Positions 20,601-33,150 of a stretch of 64,000 nt of DNA are shown here, in pieces. The notes under the pieces were generated by a model, which was not told the DNA's origin, made no database searches, and was given only the letters and a program-made list of their open reading frames with translations. The translations under genes were made by a program, and so were the position numbers. Position 1 is the stretch's first letter. Every line of letters begins with the position of its first letter. The DNA is taken from positions 9,631,225 through 9,695,224 of the forward strand of contig NC_059073.1 of assembly GCF_020497125.1 (NCBI RefSeq), given 5' to 3'. The DNA is from Mauremys mutica (lineage: Eukaryota; Chordata; Testudines; Geoemydidae).

Positions 20601-22885
20601 GCCTGACGGATACAAGACCACATGCCTAAAGGAAAATGAAACGCAAGACTCCAAGTAACACAGTGGAACATCATAAACCCAGGGTCAAATCCAGCCTTTA
20701 CGTGCTCCAGTCAGTACAATGGGGAATAATAAAATCATGCGTCTGTTTAACCTAAAGTGCAGGGCCTAGGTAATTCAGTTTCCTTCTTTGCTGCTTAGAA
20801 GTGGTTAAAAGGCAGGAGCAAGAAGACCCTTTCCAGCCAAAGCAAATCATTGCAAGCTTGGACAACCGGAGTGCTGTCATGCACTGCGTTTTCTCCAAAG
20901 CTAGTACCCACACACTTCAGTGGAGTTCACCCTGCTAGCCGTGCGCCCCATGCACTGGTGAGAATTAGTCCAGGCGCACGTGCTCTCTTGGCCAAGACTT
21001 GCATCAGAGATGCATTAGAGATTTCACACGCAATAATGCGGCATCCTGGACTAAACTAGCTCTGGGGTAAGTTGCCAAATGCACATCCCTTCAAACTAGT
21101 TAGCTCACTATTTGGCAGATTCCAGCTGATCTGCCAGGCAGCACCCCACGAGGTGTTCTGGGAATATTACCTCTAGCACTTGGTACCCCGATGATAGGAT
21201 CTTACAGACTCTGTTCTGGTTTGGCCCTTTTCATCCACACTCATGTTTTTTATTCTTTGTCTAACAGTAGCACTGCTGATATCAGGCCTGTCCTGTAGTA
21301 GGAAATATATAATCACCAATGAGAGACATCACCTGTCCCTGAGTTTAAAGTCAAAATAGACAAGAGGAGTGGGAGGGGAAACTGAGGCACAGAAAGTGGG
21401 CGTGACTTGCCCAAGGCCACTCACCAAATATGCCTATTCCAGACAGAAAAGAGAACCCGGGTCTCCTGACTCTTGATGGGCTCTACCCACTAGGCCAGAC
21501 TGCACTGCCTCCTTCTAGCAACCCCTGCTCAGCTCCCAACTCCGATGCACCATATTGGATGCATCCCAGGCAGGGGAAAGGAGACAGATGCAAAAACCAT
21601 ATTGTGTGGGAGAAAGACCCTCTGGATTGCCCCTTCCCTACCTCTGGCAGGTTTTTTGTGAGATGGGAAATAAGTAGAGTCGTTAAGATGGTAAGTTAAT
21701 GGCTCAGGTTGGACATCATGCTGTGCACCCCTAGAGCACAGATTCAGCTCAGGCCTCTGGTCAGCAGTGCCTCTCCTGTGTAATGGGTCATAGCTCTCAG
21801 GCCAGCTCCCCCCTCACTAACAGCACCACCATCACTGGTTCTACTTGTCCCCAACGGTAGCAGTCTTAGCAGAGAGACAAAAGACTCCATGGTCCCTGGA
21901 GACTACACGACACTCCCACCAGCAGGGGTGAGTGAGGCTTGTACAGGGCAGCGGTGCGTGCTGTGCGGCTTAGGCTACGTGACTCCCGCCAGGGGACGCG
22001 GGCCAGGTCTCCAGCTGGTGTACATCAGTCCAGTTCCACTGACTTCAGCAGAGCGCTACGGGTGTATACGAGCCGAAGAGCTGGTCCACCAAGTCAATGG
22101 CAGGGGTTAAGCAGAGTCTCCGGAGACCCTGGAACCTTTCACCAGCAATAGATTCACACCTGGGAAAAAAAGTGAAGATTTAAAAAATTACAAAAATAAG
22201 TGATTGTACAGTTCCCTGGATCGGGGCCTCTACGCACCACAGCAGCCCATAGAATCATATGGAATTCGCCCAAACTCATTTGAAGTCATCCAGATTTAAA
22301 AAGATTAGATCTTTATTTTTGGCCAGAAGACAAGTATTTTCAGTGGCAGTTTCACCATTTTCACAGCCTCAGATAGGGACTTCTTAAAATAAAGAAAGGG
22401 GATGGACTATGTCTGAACACTGTTCTCAAAGAGCAGCTGGCATAAGGTACTGTGGTTACTCTCACGCAATGCAGATTTTCTCCCATACTCAGCTCCTACT
22501 ACCTGGCATGTCCAGACAAGAATATCAGTTTGGGGGCTTTCACAGATTTCTGGCTCTTTACATGAGATGTTTCATAACACTCCAATACCACTGCTATACT
22601 GCGCTTGTGGAGAACCACATAAATAACATCTGAAAGGCAAAGAAAAAAATTCAGATCTAAGCAAAGCCAGTCTCCTGCCCTCCTTATTATTTGTATGACA
22701 GTAATGTGGAGAAGCCCCAGCTGAGAGCCAGATCTCAGAGAGCTGGGTGCTGTACACACATATTGTAAGAGAGAGCGCCTGCCACCGCACAAGACAAAAG
22801 GTGGGAGAAAGCAAGTATCATTAGCATTGTTTTCAGAGGAGGAATTCAGGCACAGTGGGATTAAGTAACTGCCCAAGGTGACACA
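20601..22885. other. Intergenic DNA with MIR/L2-type remnant
   Basis: No gene. About 21370-21530 (GGGGAAACTGAGGCACAGAA, then GACTTGCCCAAGGCCACTC) is an old MIR/L2-type tail. The rest is unassigned. Confidence 0.4.
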
Positions 22886-23240
22886 GAATGAACATAAGAA
22901 CGGCCCTACTGGGTCAGACCAAAGGTCCATCTAGCCCAGTATCCTGTCTTCCGACAGTGGCCAATGCCAGGTGCCCCAGAGGGAATGAACAGAACAGGCA
23001 ATCATTGAGTGATCCATCCCCTGTCACCCATTCCCAGCTTCTAGCAAACAGAGGCTAGGGACACCATTCCTGCCCACCCTGGCTAATAGCCATTGATGGA
23101 CCTATCCTCCATGAACTTATCTAGTTTTTTTTTAACGTCTTTATAGTCTTGGCCTTCATGACATCCTCTGGCAAAGAGTTCCACAGGTTGACTGTGTGTT
23201 GTGTGAAAAAATACTTCCTGTTGTTTGTTTTTAAATGCCT
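22886..23240 (-). mobile_element. CR1 LINE, 5'-truncated, minus strand
   Basis: On the plus strand it starts at the CR1 3' end (AACATAAGAACGGCC) and runs through TGGGTCAGACCAAAGGTCCA into the reverse complement of the C-terminal coding region. Close relatives are at 32143-32705 (minus) and 44563-44832 (plus). Confidence 0.88.
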
Positions 23241-23261
23241 GTAGCAAAGCCAAGAATTCAG

Positions 23262-23335
23262 AGATAAATTCAGCGATTCCAAGGACAGAAGGGAGCACTG
23301 TGATCATCTAGCCTGACCTCCTTTAAAGGGCAGGA
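23262..23335 (-). mobile_element. CR1 3'-end fragment
   Basis: GATTCCAAGGACAGAAGGGA followed by CACTGTGATCATCTAGCCTG is a different CR1 subfamily 3' end on the minus strand, next to the preceding copy. Confidence 0.55.
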
Positions 23336-24059
23336 CAACTGAATCCAGATCTCCCAGGTCTGAGAGCAGGGGTTTACCCAGATATATTCCTCCTCTCAGA
23401 TCTCCAGTTTAGGGCAGACTGATGGAACTACACAAGTGACCTGAGCCATGTCTTGCCAGTTTTACACCAATTTAAGCCCTATAAACCCTTCCTGCGGTGC
23501 CCTCCCAATCTTTATTGCCAAGGAGTTTTAAACACAGAGATACACTCTTCTAGAAAGGGTGCCAGGGTGGCAGAATGGCCTGTGTGTCAAGAAGGATGCA
23601 AGGCCCCGTTTGGAAAACCTTGCTGAGTAGCATCATTAATTCACAACCTCCCACTGCTGCCATTTGCACCAGAAAGACTGATTTTTCCCCCCATCTACAA
23701 ATAACTTCCAAGGCAGATTATACTGTCTAATCAACAACAACTTCAAAAGGGCTTAGTGCTAAAATAAAGCCATAGGGAGCCTTAACAATCACCAGCATTA
23801 AATGGGAAACAAACAGGGTGTTTGGGTTGTGACTGAAGGTGGGAGATTTGGGTTTTAACAACTCAATCATGCTAGAGTGGTGCATGCACATCATGCTGCT
23901 TGCGTTTTGTAAATCTTATGTAGAGCGAGATCTCTTCGCTACATGTGGAAATTCAGCCACTTCTGGAGTGGAACGTAGCAGCTGTTAAACACTACCCAGG
24001 AGTAATTATAAATAATGCTAATTTGCATTCCTGTAGAACCTTCCTACCATGGCTGCTTG

Positions 24060-24440
24060 AGAATTAGCACAGTCCAGCGAACAGGATGCTGGGTTGGGAC
24101 TCAGGACACCTGGGCTTTATTCCCAGCTCTATCGCTGGGTGACCTGGGGCAACTCACTTTGCCTTAGTTTCCCCTTCTGTGAAAAAGAGATAATGATACT
24201 GACCACCTTTGAAATTGTGAAACTTGTATATAGTGTTTTTCCTTGGTAGACTTCAGAGCTAGTTATTAATTAGTATTACTTGGGCAAGTGTCTTCCCTCT
24301 CTGGTTCCCCTCTCATTCTATACCTGTCTTGTCAGTTTAGACTGTGAGATCTTTGGAGCAAGGCCTGTCTCTTACTATGTACGTACAGTGCTTAGCACAA
24401 TGCGGTAGCACCTCTATGGATCACCGCAATAGACATAATC
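24060..24440 (+). repeat. MIR-type SINE with ancient 3' tail
   Basis: A tRNA-like and core part (GGGACTCAGGACACCTGGGC, then CTTAGTTTCCCCTTCTGTG) is followed by a tail with TTAGACTGTGAGATCTTTGG and ACAGTGCTTAGCACAATGCG. Confidence 0.7.
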
Positions 24441-24454
24441 TTCTAGCCGAGGGT

Positions 24455-24645
24455 CTGAATGTGCTTTATAGACACTGAAGTCTTACCCCCGTGAGGTAAC
24501 TGTTGTAACCCCTATTTCACCAATGAGACACAGAGAGGTTAAGTGACTTTCCCAAGGTCACACAAGGAAGCCTGTGCCAGAGCTGGGAAGAGCTCACCAA
24601 TGTCCCTACTTTTGATTCTGTGCTTGACCACTAGGCAATATTTCC
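24455..24645 (+). repeat. L2/MIR-type remnant
   Basis: CACAGAGAGGTTAAGTGACT followed by TTCCCAAGGTCACACAAGG is the conserved part of an old L2/MIR-like 3' end, close behind the previous SINE. Confidence 0.6.
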
Positions 24646-25814
24646 TTCTGCACAACAGTTTTAGGACAGGACATGAAAAAAAATACTGTATCCAACTGAA
24701 ACTGCTGGGGGAGTTTTAGGTCACGAGAATGCAATGACCCGAACTGGAATATGGCCTCATGCCATGGCCAATACAGCTGCTCTCTCCCAAAGTATCTTGG
24801 GACCTTTGACGAGGGGAGCAGTCCAAAATACACCACCTCTCTAGCAGTGCAATATGCCTGGCCCCACGCTGGGGCATTGGTCAGTGCTGGCTCTGAGATA
24901 GAGCAGCTCCAGCTACTGTATCACCCACACAATTTCCTGGGGTACCCTGGAATTTTCCCTGGAAGCCTCATCCCAGATCTAACCAAGCACAGCCCCTCTT
25001 AGCTTGCACGCTCCATCAAGCTCAAAATTCAAGGTGGAATGGCTGCAAAGCTCGATAAGTACAGTCCTGGCCCAATGAGTAGAGTCCATGACTGGGCCGT
25101 CGGCCGGTATTAGTCACAGGCCAGCTGGACCTGCCACCCCCAAGTTGGTCTCGTAGGAAGAACCACAGTGGAGGCTTGTATGTTGTCAAGTCCCCTGAGC
25201 TGGATGCAGGCGTCTCTCCTGTCTGCTGTGATCTCCACTAAGACCTTAGCTCCAAGGCGTGGCATCCATCAGGACAGCACTACCGGAAGTCACGCAGAGC
25301 GCTAGTGCTCCGGACGAGGATAGCATCTGTTTGCAAGCGCTTGTGCTTCTAATCAGCCCGAGCCGAGCAAATCACCAACAATAGCGAACGCTGTCTCATT
25401 TCCCGCCGACACTTGTTGAATTATCATTCACCTTATTGTTCTGCAGCAGATTGACAGGAAATCACTTGCCTGTCCTTTGCCTCCCTCTCCTTCCCTCTCC
25501 CTGATCTTCCTGCCTGCTGCTCTGGCACAATGCACAGAGATTGTTACAGCCGCCGGTTAGACGGGGGCCATAATGAGAAACTGGCGAGTGCCCAGTCATG
25601 TCCCCAATGTACAGCCAAGTCCTTCTGTTGGGAAGGACCTAGAGATTCTGCAGGCCTCTCCCGGCTAACGGCTGGCATCCCAGCTACTCTTCAGCAGAGG
25701 TGGAGGACCCAGTGTCCCAGTGCAATCAGTAACCAGAGTAGAGCTGTTGCACAGGGTGAGGGGCAGGCAGGCTTCTGGATCCAGTGCTGAGTGTCTGAAC
25801 ACCCTGCACATGCA
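24646..25814. other. Intergenic DNA, nothing recognised
   Basis: No convincing exon or repeat. Mild CpG enrichment near 25255-25410 does not amount to an island. Confidence 0.4.
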
Positions 25815-25822
25815 GAACCCCA

Positions 25823-25986
25823 CAGGGCCGCCCAGAGGATTCAGGGGACCTGGGGCAAAGCAATTTCGGGGGCCCCTTCCATAAAAAAAAGTTGCAATAC
25901 TATAGAACACTATATTCTCATGGGGGCCCCTGCGGGGCCCGGGGCCTGGGGCAAATTGCCCCACTTGCCCCCCCCAGGCGGCCCTG
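25823..25986. mobile_element. hAT-like MITE, 164 bp, perfect 8-bp TSD
   Basis: Ends are CAGGGCCGCC and the complement CAGGGCCGCC (read as GGCGGCCCTG). The flanking octamers GAACCCCA at 25815-25822 and 25987-25994 are identical. An 8-bp duplication with CAGGG ends fits hAT-type transposition. The interior has GGGGGCCCCTTCC and an AAAAAAAAGTTGCA core. A second copy is at 53367-53525. Confidence 0.85.
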
Positions 25987-26394
25987 GAACCCCAGCTTGC
26001 AGCAGCTCCGCCAAACGCACAAGCTGCAGGATCAGAGCTGCTGCTGGTGGATCCACCAGCCATTAACCCCACAGAGCTGGGGAAGAAGGGGCTGCCCCAA
26101 GTCTGCACTAGTTAGGGCACCAGCTGATGGGGGTGGACTCTCCCCTCTCGCGGCCCCTGGGAATCCCCCCTGAGCCACGCCTAGCTATTTAGGCTTGGTC
26201 TAGGCAAGGAGAGCTCAGCGAAGGAATTCAGGAGAGAGCTGAAGGGTGTACGGTGATTGCCAGCCATAGTAGGGAACGGACTCCCCCATCACAGGTGAAA
26301 CATTACGCAGTCAGGCCAGGTGCATTAGTATTGTAGAGCAAGGACTCTGAAGCTTGTGTTAATGATCACTATCGAGGGCAGGGTTAGTCTAAGA

Positions 26395-26833
26395 CAGGAG
26401 TGGCCAACCTGAGCCTGAGAAGGAGCCAGAATTTACCAATGTAATGGCCAAAGAGCCACAGTAATACGTCAGCAGCCCCCCATCAGCTCCCCCATCCCGC
26501 TCCCAGCACCTCCCGCCTGCTGGCAGCCCCCACCAATCAGCGCCTACTCCCCTTTCCCACCACCCACTGCAATCAGCTGTTTCACACGCGCAGGAGGCTC
26601 TGGGGGGTGGGGGAGGAGCGAGGGCACGGCAGGCTCAGGGGAGGGGCCGGGAAGGGGTAGAGTGGGGGACAGGGTCTGGGGCAGAGCCAGGGGTTGAGCA
26701 GTGAGCACCCCCCCGGCACATTGGAAACTTGGCTCCTGTAGCTCCAGCCCCAGAGTCGGTGCCTGTACAAGGAGCCGCATATTAACTTCTGAAGAGCCGC
26801 ACGTGGCTCCGGAGCCACAGGTTGGCCACCCCG
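26395..26833. mobile_element. hAT-Charlie-like DNA transposon fragment/MITE, 439 bp
   Basis: Terminal inverted repeats CAGGAGTGGCCAACCTG and the complement of CGGGGTGGCCAACCTG; the outer few bases of the right end show one missing base. Flanking octamers GTCTAAGA (26387-26394) and GGCTAAGA (26834-26841) differ at one base. There is no transposase, and the middle is pyrimidine/purine-rich low-complexity sequence. Confidence 0.8.
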
Positions 26834-27254
26834 GGCTAAGACTTAGATGGAGGGTGAGATATGGATGGTCTCAAGGAGAAGGTGACGACACGTGCAGTCG
26901 GTGGAGTTTAGCCCCAATGCAGAGTGAGCAGAATCCGTGTTACAGGGGACAGGGCTGGGCTGTCTTGTAAGGTCATGCAGTGCAGCCCTCTCCATCCAGA
27001 ACCCTGCAGTGCTCTCAGGATCCACTCCTGCCAGCTTCGTTGTTCTGCAGCTTTACTGGGAGAGACTGAAGATGGGCATCTAAGTGATAACCCACCGGAC
27101 TTACTTCCTTCTAATAGAACCCTGGTCAATAAGCCTCGCAGACCACCAGCCTGCAGCCGGTGAAAGATGCTCACAGAACTATAATGGTTACAGACAGAAC
27201 GGACCTGGTGGCTAGTCAGTCCCACAAGGGTCCATGCAGGATTCTTCCTTACAG

Positions 27255-27392
27255 TCCATCAACTTTCAACCTTTTTTCATTTGTGGACCCCTTAAAAACT
27301 TTGAATGGAAGTGCAGATCCCTTTGGAAATCTTAGACACTCTGTGGACTCCCAGGAGTTCTGCAGACCACAGCTTGAAAACCACTGCCCTAG
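27255..27392 (-). mobile_element. hAT-like MITE remnant
   Basis: Ends in AGCTTGAAAACCACTGCCCTA and contains TTTGTGGACCCC and GCAGACCACAGC, the typical layout of Charlie-type MITEs read backwards. Boundaries are approximate and no target duplication was found. Confidence 0.45.
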
Positions 27393-29050
27393 GGTTGTCT
27401 TCAAGTCAGCTTAAACGGCTAACAGACCTCCTGGTCATCATTCATACAGCCCTAATGTGCTTGGACCCGGCTGGGAAGCTCAGCATGGCAGCTGCATCCA
27501 AATAGGACACTTAGCCAGCAGAGCCCACATTACTCCTTGTCAGGACTAGAGATCTCTCAGTGGAGGGCCTGAGGCCATGGAGCAACTCATGCCAGGACTC
27601 TGAGCCATCTCCAGGCTGGATACAAAAGCTACCTCTTCACCCAGGTATTCCCCAGCGGGATGAGCTGGGTCACTCAACGTGACCCATCTGAGCATGCAGA
27701 ACAGAGCTATTTGGAAACATGGGAATAGGTTTCACCACAAATATTCCTTAACATTCTTCTCCTGATTTTTTCCATGTTCAAAGTTTCCAACCCACTCCAG
27801 GTGGGAGCCATTCCATGCCCTTGTCTAGCTACTGCACCGAGAAACATATGCAACAACAATCATCACCTTGCTGCTACGAAGCCCTTCCTGATATTTTAGC
27901 CTTACTTTTAATTTGCTTATTTGACTCCCAAGGCTAATGGACATTGCTCTGGGATTTCCCATAACCCTTTGCAGGGTCTGTCTCCTGCTACACCCTCCCG
28001 CCACGTTTCAGATGACAAACATCTGTTCTGCCAACAGCAGAAGTGCCTTGATTTTAAGAATCGGAAATTCTGGACTATCTTGCTAATCAATACCATTTTA
28101 AAAAAAATGCACAAAAGCTGTCAGGAGCCATTGGGTCAGTACCAGGTACACGGGATTTTTTTAAAAATTGTCTTTAGTTATTAAAATGTTCTGGACACAG
28201 ATTAACTGTCTGTGCTCAGTATTTATTACCATTCACCTGCCTTGAAATTGGAACTTCAAGCACTTTGATAAATGGATTGGAAGGTTTGCCTAGTTTCACA
28301 GAAGTGCTTCTGCACCCATCTTCTCTGCTGAGATGCTAGCTTGCAACCTCCTGCAGCAGCACTCCTCAGGGAGCCCCTGGGGAGATCTTTATGCTGCCTA
28401 TAGCAATGACACCTGGGAAGGTGGGAGGGTGACGCTCCATAGCTGCATATATATATGATCCCCACAGTGATTAGTGGGGATGAAGCCTGGAACCATCAGC
28501 ACAAGCCCCTCCCACTGTAGCTAAAGGAGTAATTCCAACAGCTGTAAAGAACAGGTTCTTATCCCGGCAGAGATCAGCCACACGGAGGAGACTCGGGCAC
28601 AGGCAATAACCCCATTTGTCACAGCTGTATATCAGCTCAAGTCCACACTATGTCAAGGTGCTGGCTCCATCTATGTAAGTACCAGTTGGCCCAGCACTTC
28701 CATTCACAATACCCTAGTAATCTGGACACTCACAGGGCTGCATTCACTCTTCCACGAAGGCTGCCTAAATTCCTTGTTGCATCATATCTACTTCCAAAGC
28801 ATAAACACAAAGAGATGTCCCTTTAAGAGGGTAATTGCATGTCCCCTGCATACAGATTAGCACTGTATCTGTTCCATAGGGTTTATTAAATGAGGCTATA
28901 CGTAAATACATAACTGAAACAAAAGAAACTTGGAAGGGCCAAGATCCACCAATTCCACCCTCCACAGAAAGAAACTGATGGTATGGGATATGCCTGCAGT
29001 GTTCCTCGCATCAAGGAACAGACAGGAGTTGGCTGCAACAAATAGGGGTT
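27393..29050. other. Intergenic DNA, nothing recognised
   Basis: No gene or clear repeat. A short AT microsatellite-like patch (ATATATATA) lies at about 28447-28456. Confidence 0.4.
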
Positions 29051-29720
29051 TGGGATGGGGCGCTCACCCCACTCTTGGCTAGAAAGGGTTAATGAGGCTG
29101 AGAAGGGGCCGATTAATAGGCTGCCTAACTCCCCTCAGGTGTGGCCTAAGTAATCCGTGATTGAGGATGGAGCTCAGGTGTGGCTGCGATAAAGCCAGGA
29201 AGTTGGTTGTAAGAAAGGGCTGCCATGAGGGAGACTATAGCCACTCTCTGGGCATTAGAGAGGGAAAGGAGGAATCCTTGGGGGGAGAGTGGAAACCCTG
29301 GGGGTCCAGGCTCTGAAGGAAGGTGCGGAAGCCTGAGAGAAGCAGAGTAGGAAAAGGCTCAGAGAAGCAGCAGCAAGGTGGGACACTGGAGACCTTGGCT
29401 GCTGATGTGAGGGTCCCTGAGCCGGAACCCGGAGCAGAGGACAGGCCCAGGTTCCCCTACCAGCCACTGGGGAAGTGGCACACTCAGGGCAGTGGATCTG
29501 AACACTGCCTGGAACCGTTCATCTTGTGGGACTCTGATACCCTAGAAGGGGTAACACAGAGCGACCGTCCTAGACAGAGGGCCCAGCTGCAAAGAGGGAG
29601 CACGCCGAGTCCCAGAGGGGCTGCGGTGAGAGTAAATGAGCAACGGAAGGGAGGTCAGGCCTGGATGGAGCTGACCCCGGAGCAGCCAGGAGGAGATTAC
29701 TCGCTGCAGGTGGCGAGGTG
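29051..29720 (+). mobile_element. Possible solo LTR or LTR-like repeat
   Basis: Begins TGGGATGGGGCGCTCACCCC and continues with GATAAAGCCAGG (TATA-like, near 29190) and long G/A-rich stretches, as in other turtle LTRs such as 62664-63241. The right end and target duplication could not be fixed. The 132-codon ORF (29323-29721) is an LTR-style chance frame. Confidence 0.4.
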
Positions 29721-29724
29721 ATTT

Positions 29725-29783
29725 ACCTGTGCAGTAAATCAATCCATCGACAGGGCTTTCGACACAAGCAAGCCCATCAGAAC
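29725..29783 (+). repeat. 59-bp repeat, copy A
   Basis: ACCTGTGCAGTAAATCAATC through CCCATCAGAAC recurs at 30903-30961 with three mismatches, 1178 bp away and in the same orientation. Confidence 0.8.
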
Positions 29784-30902
29784 CCCCAAGACAAGGTTCC
29801 CCTCTCGAGGTTTTTGGCCCGGTGGTTTTCCCTAGCTATCTAGCTCCCCCACTGACCAGCATAGCCAATAAAGCCCCAGGTGACCCAACACGGTCTCCCT
29901 CAATCTGACCTGGACTTCACAGTCCTGGAATGGCCTACTGACTACACCACAGTGTCCCAGTGGACACGCTGTCCCCACTGCTTGCATCAGAGGAACCACT
30001 CATGAGCACTCAGCCAAAATTCCCTCCCAAACCTTAATACAGAGTTCAGTTCCACCCTTTCCACAGGAGCCAGAATCACTGTAACTACACGTCATCCCAT
30101 ATAGGCCCTAAAACATACCTGGTGTCTAAGTATTTGTCCAATGTGATTATTCTTCCCCCCTGTGAATCTCTGGATCCTGTGCATGCCCCTTCCTGTCTTA
30201 CTACACTGGCTAAGAGATGTGTGGGAATCAGGGCACTCCTACATTCTCCCACGTGTGGTTAGCTTGCAGTGAACTCCACAAGGCTACACACTCTCTCCAT
30301 TCCCTTCTGCCTGAGCACAGACACAAAGAGTTTTCCATCAGCAATTAACCCTCGGTTCAGCTCAATAGGACTGATTTGATTGTAGAACAATATATGAAAA
30401 GTAAAGATTAGCAGGGCAAGCTCTTTAATGCTCTAGGCATCAGTGCAGCTACTTAAAATCAGATTTCTCTTCCCCCTTGGTGCTTGATTAAAGGTTTTTC
30501 AGGCTTCCCTCTCCCATTTCCAGATGCTTAAGTGGGGTGACGGAGAGGAAAAAAAAGATTGCTGAAATGACAGGAGTGTGCATCTCAGGTATCTTTGGGA
30601 CAACAACGTACGTATGGGTAGCACTCTGTGTGCGATAATGCAATGGTTCGGTATTGCTAATCAGCGTGGAATGGTGCAATGGAATTAGCAGGGCATTTCA
30701 GGAATAGGCAGATATTCTTAAAAGACTCGCGCTTGGTGCAGAAATAGACTCAAAGGGTCAGCTTAGGTGCACGGTGATTTATTCAAACTTTGCATGGTGG
30801 CAAAGTCCGCTATGACAAAATATCTGATTAAAGCAACACAACCATAAATCCCAAGCACCCGGAGGCAACATCTAATGAATAACTGACTTGTATAGCGAAC
30901 AA

Positions 30903-30961
30903 ACCTGTGCAGTAAATCAATCCATCAACAGGGCTTTCGACACAAGTGAGCCCATCAGAAC
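30903..30961 (+). repeat. 59-bp repeat, copy B
   Basis: Direct repeat partner of 29725-29783. The flanks of the two copies differ, so the homology is confined to about 59 bp. Confidence 0.8.
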
Positions 30962-32142
30962 AAATTTCCTTAGGAAGGTATACTGACCTGGTGAGGGAAA
31001 TGCAGGTGCCAGGAACCCATGGACGTATGTTTCAAAGAAAGGACACTGTTGCTAAATAAGGGAGCTTGAAACTGACTCCTATCCCTGCCTGAGTCATCTG
31101 CAGAGACAAAGGGTAGGGGCTATCAGCCAGTGTATAGAGTTGGGTGAAATGATTACCCAGTGAGACTGCTTTCACCACGAAAAGGGTTATACAGGGCCAG
31201 TCTAGAAGGCAGAGGAAGGGCAGCTCGCACATGCATTAACGTGCCCAGTCCTAGTGCCTTAGCTTTTATAAAAAAGTATCAAGATGATACAGGTTGAGAG
31301 CGGGTGACAGAACAGGACTCACGAGGAAAGGCGAAGGGATGCACGTTAATGTAATAAAGTAAATTCATGCTTTGTGTTAGTGTGGTGCCTTTCATCTGAG
31401 GATCTCAAAGGGGGAAAAGTATCATTTGGACAAATTCATCCCTGGTGTGACTCTAGCAAGGTAAATGGAGTTATACCAAGGAAGAATTTAGCCCACCACC
31501 CCCATTTTACGGCTGGAGAAACTGAGCCACAAATTGGCCAGAGCCTAAATTAAATATCCACTGATTTTGGCCACCTCCATTTTTGGACTCCCAATCTGTG
31601 CCACCTCATTTTCAGAGGTTCTGCGTACCTACAATGCCATTGGACTTCAGTGGGAGCTCAGCATCTCTGACTATCAGGTCCTGTGTGACTCTCAAGATTG
31701 GTACCCAAAGCTAGTGGATGCTTTTGAAATGGTAGGCTTAAGTGACGAACCTAACTGCACAGAGAAAGTCAGTAGCATTCCTGGAACTAGAACCCAGCTC
31801 TCTCAACGCCTCATCCTGTGCTCTAAACAAGGAGACCACGCTGCCTCCCATAGCGATGACATTTAAAGGAGGAAGCATGATAACGGTCTCAAATATTTAA
31901 GGGGCCATACTGTTGGGATGGAAAGGACGCTATCTACAACAACAAAAGCAAAATAAGGAGCCGGGGCATCGGCCATGGACAACTTCACACAGCCAAGTTT
32001 ATCTTGAAAATTAGGATGAATTTCCAGCCAGCAAAGGACAATCCAACAGCAAGAGCAAGACCAGATGAGTGCACAGAAGGGAGAAGTGCATGGACAGGAA
32101 TCGTGTAACGCTTATCACTTGAGTCTGAATTAGATGACGTGA
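30962..32142. other. Intergenic DNA with ancient repeats
   Basis: 31380-31545 is an L2/MIR-like tail (CCCATTTTACGGCTGGAGAA), and 31555-31700 resembles the palindromic ancient repeat of 7055-7245. The 99-codon ORF at 31567-31866 lies in that repeat and is not a gene. Confidence 0.45.
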
Positions 32143-32705
32143 GAACATAAGAACATAAGAAAGGCCGTACCGGGTCAGACCAAAGGTCCATCTAGCCCAG
32201 TATCTGTCTACCGACAGTGGCCAATGCCAGGTGCCCCTGAGGGAGTGAACCTAACAGGCAATGATCAAGTGATCTCTCTCCTGCCATCCATCTCCATCCT
32301 CTGACGAACAGAGGCTAGGGACACCATTCTTACCCATCCTGGCTAATAGCCATTTATGGACTTAGCCACCATGAATTTATCCAGTCCCCTTTTAAACATT
32401 GTTATAGTCCTAGCCTTCACAACCTCCTCAGGTAAGGAGTTCCACAAGTTGACTGTGCGCTGCGTGAAGAAGAACTTCCTTTTATTTGTTTTAAACCTGC
32501 TGCCTATTAATTTCATTTGGTGACCCCTAGTTCTTGTATTTATAATAACTTTTCCTTATCCACTTTCTCAACATCACTCATGATTTTATATACCTCTATC
32601 ATGTCCCCCCTTAGTCTTCTCTTTTCCAAACTGAAGAGTCCTAGCCTCTTTAATCTTTCCTCATATGGGACCCTCTCTAAAGATGAGAGATGCCTTCCAA
32701 CTCTA
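32143..32705 (-). mobile_element. CR1 LINE, 5'-truncated, minus strand
   Basis: Begins with the CR1 3' tail as tandem AACATAAG units, then TGGCCAATGCCAGGTGCCCC, and runs into antisense C-terminal coding sequence to about 32705 (TTTCCTCATATGGGACCCTC). Same subfamily as 22886 and 44563. Confidence 0.88.
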
Positions 32706-32811
32706 GCTTAATATAGAAACATTCAAGAAAAATAGCTTGGCCACAATATCTACAATTGCATGCATACAGAGTGCAGAGCTGTTGCTTCGTAATTCCTGAT
32801 GCTCACTTGCT

Positions 32812-33150
32812 CGGGGTCTAACTGATCGCCATATGTGGGATCAGGAAGGAATTTCCCCCCAGGTCAGATTGTCAGTGGCCTTGGGGATTTATCTCCTGCT
32901 TCTGCAGCATCTGGGTGTGGATCACTTGCCAGGATTACATAGATGTATCTCACTTAATCATTTGTCGGTCATTGCAGGAGTCTGTGGCACATAATCTAGT
33001 ATCCTGTAATACTTTGGTCTTACATCCGTTGTCTGGTTTAGGGTGTGGGTGCTGGGTGGGATTGGCGGCCTGTGAGATACAGGTGGCCAGACTAGATGAT
33101 CCAGTGGTCCCTTCTGGCCTTACACTCTATGACTTTATGTTCCTAGAGCT
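32812..33150 (+). mobile_element. CR1 LINE 3' UTR fragment
   Basis: Sense-strand 3' end: TCAGGAAGGAATTTCCCCCC, then CCAGACTAGATGATCCAGTG and the tail CTATGACTTTATG. It is a different subfamily from the adjacent minus-strand copy. The 104-codon ORF (32915-33229) falls in this UTR and is not a gene. Confidence 0.75.
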
